Under the pieces are notes generated by a model. That model ran no database searches, had not been told where the DNA came from, and worked only from the letters and a program-made list of their open reading frames with translations. Shown here piece after piece: positions 54,740-64,000 of a stretch of DNA of 64,000 bases (positions are counted from its first letter, which is position 1; every line of letters begins with the position of its first letter). The translations under genes and the position numbers were made by a program. Origin of the DNA: Thiorhodococcus minor. GTDB taxonomy: Bacteria > Pseudomonadota > Gammaproteobacteria > Chromatiales > Chromatiaceae. The DNA is taken from assembly GCF_010820565.1 (NCBI RefSeq), contig NZ_JAAIJQ010000012.1, forward strand, positions 1 through 64,000. Direction: 5' to 3'.

Positions 54740-55306
54740 ATGAGCCCACAAGCCGCAAGAAAGCTCTCAGTCTACGAGCAGTTGATGGCCCTGCCGGAAG
54801 GCTTGACCGGCGAGATCATCAACGGACAGCTGCGAGCACAGCCCCGTCCGTCCTGGGCTCATGGGCTAGCCGCCTCGCGACTGGGAGCCGATCTCGAAGG
54901 CCCCTATGGGCGAGGGCGCGGTGGTCCCGGAGGCTGGTGGATCATCGACGAGCCGGAGGTCCACCTCGTCCTCGATACCGAAGTGGTCGTCCCGGATATC
55001 GCAGGCTGGCGCCGGGAGCGCATGCCAATACCGCCGCAGGGTCACAAGATCCAGATCGTGCCAGACTGGATCTGCGAGATCTTTTCGCCGTCCTCGAAGA
55101 GTACGGAGCGCGAGGAAAAGATGCCGCTATACGCTCACTACGGTGTCCAGTTCGCTTGGCTCGTCGACCCGAAGACACGGACACTCGAGGCCTATGGGCT
55201 CGCCGGTGCGGTATGGCACCCGATTGGCGTCTTCCGAGACGACGATACGGTCACCGTCGCACCCATCGACGCCATCGTCATTCGGTTGGCGGATCTTTGG
55301 TGCTAG
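54740..55306 (+). CDS. Uma2 (DUF820) family endonuclease-like protein
   Basis: The 188-residue protein has the Uma2/DUF820 restriction-nuclease-like core, with LxGEIINGQL near the start, then VVVPDIAGWRRER, PDWICEIFSPSS, TEREEKMPLYAHYGVQFAWL and VDPKTRTLEAYGL. These carry the Asp-Glu-x-Lys-type residues expected for a metal-dependent nuclease. Uma2 genes are abundant in cyanobacteria and purple bacteria, and no biological role is settled. The start at 54740 (ATG) is used rather than an upstream TTG. Confidence 0.85.
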   Translation: MSPQAARKLSVYEQLMALPEGLTGEIINGQLRAQPRPSWAHGLAASRLGADLEGPYGRGRGGPGGWWIIDEPEVHLVLDTEVVVPDIAGWRRERMPIPPQGHKIQIVPDWICEIFSPSSKSTEREEKMPLYAHYGVQFAWLVDPKTRTLEAYGLAGAVWHPIGVFRDDDTVTVAPIDAIVIRLADLWC

Positions 55307-55613
55307 ATCGGCTTGTGATCGGTCACTCGGGCGTCTTTCGCACGGATTGAGCCGCTATCTTGTTAACGCAGTCTTCCATGCTAGATAGCGCACCAGCTCC
55401 CCTGCATGCGGGTGAGAGGCAATGGCATCCGGGGACAGGATGCGCAGCTCGCGAACAGGACGCGCGGCCGCTGCACGCACAGCCGCGGAAACCTTCGGCC
55501 GCAGCTCGAATCCATCGGGTCTCAGCTGGACGGCGCTCAAAATCCCGACCATACAACGCACGGCCGCTCTCTCGCTTTCTTGACCGGAGCCGCAGGAAAG
55601 GCTCACGACGCCA
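55307..55613. other. Intergenic region with one unassigned minus-strand frame
   Basis: A leftward frame (55355-55648) ends in PDAIASHPHAGELVRYLAWK, which looks like a real protein C-terminus. It has no start of its own and no family I can name; it may be a fragment. Nothing else is visible. Confidence 0.35.
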
Positions 55614-56645
55614 TTATCCTCGTCTGAAAACCCGCCGTATCCCTCCACTCAACAACTCAAACCTGCGTATGGGCTGCTGACGCTTCACACAGCTCAACGC
55701 CCAACGCTCTCTGCGCTCCGACATCCAGTCCTGCTTGTAGGCCTCGTTTCCGGTCAAGAAGTCGATCTCCTCGACCTGCTCGGTATCCATCACCTGCTCC
55801 ATGAGATAGGCCGTCAGGATGGAGCCGACCGAGTAGTGTCGCCAGGTCTCATCATAGGCGAGCCTGAAGATGCTGGCTCTTCCGTGTTTGACGAGCCAAA
55901 GCTGAGCGGCGGCTGGCTTCCCCTTGATCGAGAGAACGGCAAGCCGCGACCAGCCCGACTTCGAGAAAGCGGTGACCATGCCGTCCAGGAAGTCCGAATA
56001 CTGCTCATTGGCCTTCCAGCTGGCGCTGTAGACGGCATGGTAGTGGGGCATGGCCGGCGGGACCTCGTCACCAGAAAGGAGACGAATCTCATAGCCTTGC
56101 TCGCGCTGGAGCTTGCGCTTCTTGCGTTCGATGGTGTTGCGCAGTCTGGCAGGACGACTTGCCATGTACTCGCGATATGACTGGCCCCGGACGCTGTGCA
56201 CCCAGTTGTAGAAACGGAAACTCTGGTGACAGGTGAATCCGGCGCTTTCCATGCTCGCACGCAAGGCGCCCAGTCCCACGTCGTTCTCGCAGACCGGCTC
56301 GAATAGGAAGGCGTCGAGGCCTGACGCGACCAAGCCCTGGACCAGGTAATCCAGAATCGCCTGCCGGTTCTCATCAGTAAGCAAGAGGCTGTAGAGCGAG
56401 GTGTAGCGGTGCTTGAGGGCATACCAGGTATCGCCGCCGCGCGTCATCAGGGGCAGGATCGCCAGCACCGAGTCTTGATCGACCACGCAGGCGAACAAGG
56501 CGGTCTCACCATCGCGCAGCCCCGTCTGGGTGAGGTTCTCGAGCCATGGACGCGAGAGGAACATGCTCTGCTTGTCGGCCTCCGCAAAAAGCGCGTCGGC
56601 AGTCTCTGGCAGCTCTTCCACGGCGTGGTAGGTCACGAGCTTCAT
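55614..56645 (-). CDS. FemAB/BioF2-like GNAT acetyltransferase
   Basis: The 343-residue protein has the double-GNAT layout of the Acetyltransf_6 (BioF2-like) group: RLRNTIERKKRKLQRE in the middle, then YHAVYSASWKANE and ISIKGKPAAAQLWLVKHGRA, and the family-typical SVGSILTAYLMEQVMD and IDFLTGNEAYKQDWM. Such proteins are often found with cell-surface polysaccharide or peptidoglycan-modifying genes, but none lies beside it. The acyl substrate is unknown. The start at 56645 is chosen by family length. Confidence 0.82.
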   Translation of the reverse strand: MKLVTYHAVEELPETADALFAEADKQSMFLSRPWLENLTQTGLRDGETALFACVVDQDSVLAILPLMTRGGDTWYALKHRYTSLYSLLLTDENRQAILDYLVQGLVASGLDAFLFEPVCENDVGLGALRASMESAGFTCHQSFRFYNWVHSVRGQSYREYMASRPARLRNTIERKKRKLQREQGYEIRLLSGDEVPPAMPHYHAVYSASWKANEQYSDFLDGMVTAFSKSGWSRLAVLSIKGKPAAAQLWLVKHGRASIFRLAYDETWRHYSVGSILTAYLMEQVMDTEQVEEIDFLTGNEAYKQDWMSERRERWALSCVKRQQPIRRFELLSGGIRRVFRRG

Positions 56646-56670
56646 GAGCGTTCCATCTGGGCAAGCCTTG

Positions 56671-56735
56671 TGGGTGGACAAGCGCAGCGCAGTCCACCAG
56701 CGCCGGCGCGGGGCACGTGGACTTCGCTGCGCTCG
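56671..56735. repeat. Inverted repeat element (ggtggac...gtcca)
   Basis: Arms ggtggacaagcgcagcgc and gcgctcgtccagcctac flank a GC-rich middle with more short inverted copies (gcagtccacc and cgtggacttcgctgcgc). It is of the same general class as the element at 18517-18600. It lies just upstream of the acetyltransferase start. Confidence 0.55.
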
Positions 56736-56814
56736 TCCAGCCTACGCGCTTGGCTGCAATTTGGATGTGGACATCGCGCTGGAGCGGCGGCCTTTCGATG
56801 GTATCGCCAAGTTT

Positions 56815-56859
56815 GGTGACAGCCTGTGTCGATTTTCGGCGCTGTCACAGAACGTCACA
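56815..56859. promoter_or_regulatory. Probable response-regulator box, copy 2
   Basis: Same pattern and spacing as copy 1: ggtgaca, five bases, tgtc, twelve bases, tgtcaca, three bases, cgtcaca. The distance to the DUF4405 start is 142 bases against 141 in copy 1. The conserved positions are concentrated in these blocks, while the spacers between them differ, which suggests that the blocks are kept for protein binding. Confidence 0.7.
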
Positions 56860-57000
56860 AAACCCGCCCTCTCTCGGCAAGTCCTGGACACATGGGAGCC
56901 GTTAAATAGCACCCATGGAACGCGGCGGCCCGCTCCGACGACTCGCTGGTCACCGCGGCTCCAACCGGCTTCACAATCGCATCGAGAGAGGTTCTACCCC

Positions 57001-57489
57001 ATGATTCGTTTGAGCACCCGTCAATGGTCCACCCCAGCCGTCATCGCGGCCGGCGTCTTCATGTCCGTCTCCGGCGTACTGATGTTCTTCGGTATGCATG
57101 ACCCGGTGACGCTGGCCCACGAATGGATCGGTCTGGCCTTCGCCGTCTTCGTCGTCTTTCACATCACCACGCATTGGCGGGGCTTCACCAGCTACTTCTC
57201 GCGGCGTGCGGCCCTCGGGATCATCGCGGTCGTGGCGCTGGCGACGGCATCGCTCATCGGGCTTTCCGCCACTCGAGAGGGCGGCAGCGTCAAGCATCAG
57301 ATCTTTCAGACCTTCGAGCGCGCGCCCTTGACCGAGCTCTCGCCCCTGCTGGACCAGAGTGCCGAGAGCCTGGCCACCAAGCTGCAGGCCGGCGGCTTCA
57401 AGGTCGCCAGCACGGCGCAGTCGATCCAAGAGATCGCCTCGCGTAACGGCACCCAGCCCCCAGAGCTGATGCACGCCCTGTTCGAGTAG
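57001..57489 (+). CDS. DUF4405 family membrane protein, second paralog
   Basis: The 162-residue protein has the DUF4405 helices (TRQWSTPAVIAAGVFMSVSG, then LAHEWIGLAFAVFVVFHITT and HW) and a second part with HQIFQTFERAPLTELSPLLD, a short periplasmic-looking region. The N-terminus is about 80% identical to that of the gene at 53979, but this copy lacks the Spy-like part. Conserved His in helices 2 and 3 suggest a b-type heme site, not proven. It starts after gagagg. A truncated cytochrome b561 follows. Confidence 0.8.
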   Translation: MIRLSTRQWSTPAVIAAGVFMSVSGVLMFFGMHDPVTLAHEWIGLAFAVFVVFHITTHWRGFTSYFSRRAALGIIAVVALATASLIGLSATREGGSVKHQIFQTFERAPLTELSPLLDQSAESLATKLQAGGFKVASTAQSIQEIASRNGTQPPELMHALFE

Positions 57490-57540
57490 AGCCCTGCCAG
57501 GACACCGGTCAGCCCGCTGGCCGGCTTCTCCTCAATGCCT

Positions 57541-57570
57541 GTTTGCGTCCTTTGCGCCTTGCGGTTCAAG
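57541..57570. repeat. Dispersed cggttcaa-type repeat, copy 4
   Basis: gtttgcgtcctttgcgcc followed by ttgcggttcaag; the same element as at 10034-10070, with one base missing in cgccttcgcgg. It sits just at the truncated end of the cytochrome b561 relic, which may be the junction of a deletion. Confidence 0.6.
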
Positions 57571-57571
57571 A

Positions 57572-57823
57572 ATGGGTGGGCACGGCGTCGCCTTCTTCGG
57601 CCTGGAGCTGGTCCCGCCCAATCCGGATCCGACCAATCCCCAGGAGGTGATACCGCTCAACGCCGCACTGGCGCAGGTAGGGCAGGCGCTGCATGGCTGG
57701 GGCGGTAACCTGCTCGTCGGCGCCATTGTCTTGCCTGTGGTCGGTGCGCTGAAGCATCAGCTGATCGACAGGGATGCCACCTTGAGATGCCTGCTTGGCG
57801 ACGCGCTGCGCGTAGCCGACTGA
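57572..57823 (+). pseudogene. C-terminal half of a cytochrome b561
   Basis: The 83-codon frame reads GGHGVAFFGLELVPPNPD, then LHGWGGNLLVGAIVLPVVGA and LKHQLIDRDATLRCLLGD. This is the end of cytochrome b561: the loop before helix 4, and helix 4 with the heme-ligand His and LKHxxIDRDxTL signature. The first 90 or so residues with two helices are missing, and a dispersed repeat sits at the break. The frame has an ATG at 57572 but the product would lack most ligands, so I call it a relic. Confidence 0.72.
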
Positions 57824-57880
57824 GCCCCAGCCCTCGACGGCGGCGCGGTCTCGCGCCGATTTGCCCGCGAGAGGGGCGAC

Positions 57881-58549
57881 ATGAGCAATCGAACCATCAC
57901 CGTCGACGACCACGACCGCCTTCACGGCTAGCTGCTCGCGCGCTCACTGCGCAAGAGCGACGTCAAACGACGGCTGCTCGAGACCACGGCCGCGCTGAGC
58001 AAAGGTGGGATGCAGATCGCCCCGGAGCAGGGTCGATTCATGGCGCTGCTGGTGGAGCTGTTGGGCGCCCGGCGCATCGTCGAGGTGGGAACCTTCACCG
58101 GCTACAGCGCGCTGTGCATGGCCGAGGCCATGCCGGCGGGGGGCGAGCTGATCTGCTGCGACCTCAGTGAGCAATGGACCGACATCGCCCGCGACTTCTG
58201 GCGCAAGACCGGGGTCGAGGCGCGCATCGAGCTGCGGCTGGCACCGGCGCTCGAGACCCTCGATACCTTACTCGCCGAGGGGCAGGAAGGCCGCTTCGTC
58301 CTGGCCTTCATCGATGCGGACAAGGGTAGCTATGGCGCCTATTTCGAGCGCTGCTTGCGGCTGCTACGGCCGGGCGGCCTCATGCTAATGGACGACACCC
58401 TCTGGGGCGGCGACGTGGCGGATCCCGAGAAGCAGGACGCCGACACCCTGGCTATCCGCACGCTCAAGGCGGCGCTGCTCAAGGACGATCGCATAACCCT
58501 GAGCCTGGTGCCGATCGGCGACGGGCTGACGCTCGCTCGCAGACGCTAG
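57881..58549 (+). pseudogene. SAM-dependent O-methyltransferase with in-frame amber codon
   Basis: From ATG 57881 (gaggggcgac upstream) the frame reads MSNRTITVDDHDRLHG, then TAG at 57929-57931, then LLARSLRKSDVKRRLLETTA and MQIAPEQGRFMALLV. It goes on with the motif I region IVEVGTFTGYSALCMAEAMP, then AFIDADKGSYGAYFE and MLMDDTLWGGDV. The full 222-residue frame is a CCoAOMT-like class I methyltransferase; only one codon breaks it. Translation could restart at ATG 58010 to give 179 residues, still with the SAM site but missing the N-terminal cap. Confidence 0.75.
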
Positions 58550-58812
58550 CGGACGAGCGGGCGACCCGCTGGAGACGTGGGGATCTTCATGAGCTGTCAT
58601 CCAAGAAAGGAGGCCGTAGCGCTCACTCAATGGCTCGACCGAAGGACGTCAGATTGGGTCGACCGCTCGCTTCCTGGAAACTGCGCCGCGACTGGGGCGG
58701 TCGGAGCAGCTCTCATCGCGCCGGGGCGGCGCTCCTACACGGTGCCGACCAACCGACTGATCCGACAAAGCCGGTCGCTGGAGGCTGGCAGCTCTTTTCC
58801 CGTAGAACGCAA

Positions 58813-58842
58813 AGCGCCCCTATCGTTGCGATAGGGGCGTTT
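58813..58842 (-). terminator. Intrinsic-type terminator of the atp operon
   Basis: The minus strand has acgcccctatcg, loop caa, cgataggggcgct, a perfect 11-12 base stem, followed by ttgcgtt with a weak T-rich tail. It stands 41 bases past the atpC stop codon. It is the only strong hairpin in this gap. Confidence 0.75.
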
Positions 58843-58882
58843 GCATCTGCACGATCAGGATAGCGCCTCGCGGCGCCGCCGA

Positions 58883-59308
58883 TCAGCCTGCCTTGAGCTT
58901 GCGCAGCTTCTCGATGGCACGCAGCTGGGCGACCGCCTCGGCGAGCTCGGCCTGGGCCTTGGCGTATTCGAACTCGGCGGCGTGTCCGGCAAGTGCCTCT
59001 TCGGCGCGGCGCTTGGCCTCCATCGCGGCGGCCTCGTCGAGATCGTGGGCGCGGATCGCCGTGTCGGCCAGGACGGTCACGACGTGCGGCTGAACCTCGA
59101 GCATGCCGCCGGAGACGTAGAAGTGCTCCTGCTCTCCGTGCTGATTCTCGACGCGAATGTCGCCAGGACGCAGCCGGCTGATGAAGGCCGTGTGGCGCGG
59201 CGCGATGCCGACTTCACCCATCTCGGCGGTCGCGTACACCATGGTCGCCATGCCGGAGTGGATGGCCCCCTCCGCACTGACGATGTCGACGTGGATTGTC
59301 ATTGCCAT
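58883..59308 (-). CDS. atpC: ATP synthase F1 epsilon subunit
   Basis: The 141-residue subunit forms part of the central stalk and inhibits ATP hydrolysis. The N-terminal beta sandwich ([44 protein letters not shown]) and the C-terminal two-helix part ([16 protein letters not shown]-like) are complete. It is the last gene of the leftward atp operon, 12 bases after atpD, with the terminator downstream. Confidence 0.96.
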   Translation of the reverse strand: MAMTIHVDIVSAEGAIHSGMATMVYATAEMGEVGIAPRHTAFISRLRPGDIRVENQHGEQEHFYVSGGMLEVQPHVVTVLADTAIRAHDLDEAAAMEAKRRAEEALAGHAAEFEYAKAQAELAEAVAQLRAIEKLRKLKAG

Positions 59309-59320
59309 GGGAAAGTCCCC

Positions 59321-60781
<1,461 letters not shown>

Positions 60782-61645
60782 TCAGACGGCGGCGGCGCCG
60801 CTGACGATCTCGGAGATCTCTTGCGTGATCGCGGCCTGACGCGCCTTGTTGTAGACGAGCTGCAGCTCATTGATGAGGCTGCCGGCGTTGTCGGACGCCG
60901 CCTTCATCGCGACCATTCGCGCCGCCTGCTCACAGGCGCCGTTCTCGACCACGCCCTGGTAGACGAGCGATTCGATGTAGCGCGTCAGCAGCGCGTCCAG
61001 CACCGTGCGGGCGTCCGGCTCGTAGATGTAGTCCCAGTGATAGGGCATGTCGTCGCGCTCGCCGCCGACAATGGGCACCAGCTGACGAATCACGGGACGC
61101 TGCGTCATGGTGTTGACGAATTCGTTGCTCGCGATGTAGATCGCGTCGATCTCGCCGGACTCGAAGGCGTCTAGCATGACCTTGACCGTACCGATGAGGT
61201 CCTCGATGTGCGGCTTGTCGCCCAGATGCGTCGCCTGCGCCTTGACATCGCCGCCGAATCGCTTGAAGAAGCCCAGCGCCTTGGAGCCGATGGTGCAGAA
61301 CACCGGCTCGATACCGGCGGCACGCTGCTCCTTGATCTCCGCCAGCAGACGACGGAAGAGATTGCTGTTCAGGCCGCCGCAGAGTCCACGATCGGAAGAG
61401 ACGACGATGTAGCCGATGCGCTTGCGCTCGCGCTCGACCGCCATGTAGGAGTGGCGATACTCAGGCGTCGCATTCGCCAAGTGGCTGATGACCTGGAGCA
61501 TCTTCTCCGCGTAGGGGCGGGAGGCGGACATGCGGTCCTGGGCCTTGCGCATCTTGGACGCCGCGACCATCTCCATGGCCTTGGTGATCTTCTGCGTGCT
61601 CTTGATGCTCGCGATCTTGGTGCGGATTTCTTTGGCGCCTGCCAT
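60782..61645 (-). CDS. atpG: ATP synthase F1 gamma subunit
   Basis: The 287-residue central-shaft subunit has the N-terminal helix [20 protein letters not shown] with [16 protein letters not shown] and the C-terminal helix [18 protein letters not shown] with [13 protein letters not shown], which form the rotating coiled coil. The gap to atpA upstream (134 bases) is occupied by two 7-base repeat arrays; the last unit supplies the ggag-like binding site of atpG. Confidence 0.97.
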   Translation of the reverse strand: MAGAKEIRTKIASIKSTQKITKAMEMVAASKMRKAQDRMSASRPYAEKMLQVISHLANATPEYRHSYMAVERERKRIGYIVVSSDRGLCGGLNSNLFRRLLAEIKEQRAAGIEPVFCTIGSKALGFFKRFGGDVKAQATHLGDKPHIEDLIGTVKVMLDAFESGEIDAIYIASNEFVNTMTQRPVIRQLVPIVGGERDDMPYHWDYIYEPDARTVLDALLTRYIESLVYQGVVENGACEQAARMVAMKAASDNAGSLINELQLVYNKARQAAITQEISEIVSGAAAV

Positions 61646-61650
61646 TTTTT

Positions 61651-61779
61651 AGCTCCCAGCCTCCAGCTTCCAGCCGCCAGCCTGTTGGCTGGTCGACTAA
61701 GGAGGTTCGATACTTGTAAACGCACCGCGCCAGCGGCCGCGCCCCCGGCTGGAGGCTGGCCGCTGGCCGCTGGCGGCTA

Positions 61780-61781
<2 letters not shown>
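61651..61781. repeat. Opposed heptanucleotide arrays between atpA and atpG
   Basis: Array one (61651-61685) has five units of type agcNNcc (agctccc, agcctcc, agcttcc, agccgcc, agcctgt). Array two (61747-61781) has five units of type ggctggN/cgctggN, the reverse-complement theme. The two could pair into a long irregular stem in the atp transcript. Unlike the other two arrays this one lies inside an operon. Confidence 0.8.
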
Positions 61782-63321
<1,540 letters not shown>

Positions 63322-63334
63322 GGCGGTGTCCAGT

Positions 63335-63874
63335 TCAGAATTGCAAAGCGTGGGCGAGCTGCTTGATCTTGCTGCGAACCGAGTCGTCGATGACGAGGTC
63401 GCCGGCGCGGATCTCGATGCCGCCGATCAGGGTGCTGTCGGTCTCGATCTCGAGATCGACTTGACCGCCCAAACGCTTCGATAGGGCCTGCGCGAGCGCG
63501 TCCTTCTGCGCGGCGTCGACCTCGAATGCAGTCCGGACCAGGACTTGCCGGACGCCTTGATCGGCAACACGTCGCTCCTCGAAGAGCCGAGCGATCTCGG
63601 CCACGGCCTCGAGCCGCGAGTTCTCCGCGAGCAGCTTCACGAGATTGACGGCCTCGCCCGGGAGGGCATCGCCACACACTTCGAGAATGAGATCCCGAAT
63701 CGACTCCCTCGGCACCGTCGGATTGCCGATCTGGGCGACCAGCTGCGTATCGGACGTCACCGCGGCGAGCAGCTCCAGCGCCTCGGACCAGGCATCGACC
63801 TGCCCGCTCTCCTTGGCGCGCGCGAAGACGGCCTCGGCATAGGGGCGCGCGATGGTGGTGATATCTCCGGCCAT
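63335..63874 (-). CDS. atpH: ATP synthase F1 delta subunit
   Basis: The 179-residue stator subunit has the N-terminal helical domain ([17 protein letters not shown]) and the C-terminal [20 protein letters not shown], the normal signature. It connects the alpha/beta head with the b subunits. atpF lies nine bases upstream. Confidence 0.95.
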   Translation of the reverse strand: MAGDITTIARPYAEAVFARAKESGQVDAWSEALELLAAVTSDTQLVAQIGNPTVPRESIRDLILEVCGDALPGEAVNLVKLLAENSRLEAVAEIARLFEERRVADQGVRQVLVRTAFEVDAAQKDALAQALSKRLGGQVDLEIETDSTLIGGIEIRAGDLVIDDSVRSKIKQLAHALQF

Positions 63875-63883
63875 GGGTAACCC

Positions 63884-64000
63884 CTAGAGCTGCTTGGCGA
63901 AATCGTCAACGATCGAGCGATGGCTATCGACGTTGATCTCTTTCTGGAGGATCTTCTCGGCGGCGGCCATGGCGAGCGTCGCGACCTTCTCGCGCAGCTC
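63884..64000 (-). CDS. atpF: ATP synthase Fo b subunit, C-terminal part (cut by window edge)
   Basis: Only the last 38 codons are inside the window, ending KEINVDSHRSIVDDFAKQL and TAG (63884-63886), which is the typical b-subunit C-terminus that binds delta. The rest of the gene and presumably atpE, atpB and atpI continue to the right beyond the edge. Confidence 0.93.
   Translation of the reverse strand, partial: ELREKVATLAMAAAEKILQKEINVDSHRSIVDDFAKQL

Noticed and set aside
58550-58812. Small gene between the methyltransferase and the atp terminator
   Set aside because: Short frames only, no family content; a binding-site-like ggagg at 58609 is not followed by a convincing frame.

Overview
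The window is high-GC bacterial DNA from a gammaproteobacterium. The F1Fo-ATPase subunits, GlmU/GlmS and the DUF2189, DUF502 and TM2 proteins all read as gammaproteobacterial. A purple-sulfur-type (Chromatiales/Chromatiaceae) host is my best guess; it is inference, because no photosynthesis or sulfur-oxidation gene lies in the window. I saw no rRNA, tRNA or CRISPR array.

Layout. 0-10 kb: envelope and stress genes (DUF6639 metalloprotease-like protein, TM2 protein, CsbD, small lipoprotein, a coupled phospholipase D-VTT / endonuclease-phosphatase pair, a secreted dienelactone hydrolase, an aldehyde dehydrogenase), with a relic of a dihydrolipoamide dehydrogenase near the left edge. 10-24 kb: signalling. 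A seven-PAS hybrid kinase is followed by an MBL hydrolase, a heme-degrading-type monooxygenase, an MFS transporter and a leftward set made of a DHp-only pseudokinase, a FIST sensor and a second hybrid kinase. 24-28 kb: small envelope proteins (DUF502, triple-BON, HdeD, DUF1328) and the relic 3' end of a BCCT transporter. 29-32.5 kb: glmU-glmS. 32.5-46.8 kb: a metal-homeostasis island. It holds a c'-like cytochrome, DmeF/RcnR-type Ni/Co efflux, a MerR-type regulator with copA and copZ, and cusB-cusA-cusF with no cusC. Gene wrecks flank it (anti-sigma relic, IS4 transposase relic, PKD/chitin-binding-like relic) and a broken HNH nuclease lies inside. 46.9-51.3 kb: M20 amidohydrolase, DUF2189 protein, D-2-hydroxyacid dehydrogenase and a secreted two-repeat protein. 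51.5-58.5 kb: an OmpR/EnvZ-type two-component system facing two paralogous DUF4405 membrane proteins with near-identical promoter boxes, plus Uma2, a FemAB-like acetyltransferase, a truncated cytochrome b561 and an O-methyltransferase with an amber codon. 58.8-64 kb: atpC-D-G-A-H-F (partial), leftward, with its terminator.

How it fits together. The clearest coordinated systems are (1) the copper/silver and nickel/cobalt efflux genes, each with its own metal regulator and a visible operator or promoter; (2) a probable two-component regulon in which one 45-bp box pattern stands in front of both DUF4405 paralogs; (3) the FIST/hybrid-kinase signalling set, whose kinase shares PAS domains with the seven-PAS kinase. 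Dispersed repeats are frequent: REP-like palindromes, a cggttcaa-type element at gene 3' ends, and 7-bp tandem arrays. At least seven genes or fragments are decayed, so the region has been rearranged repeatedly.
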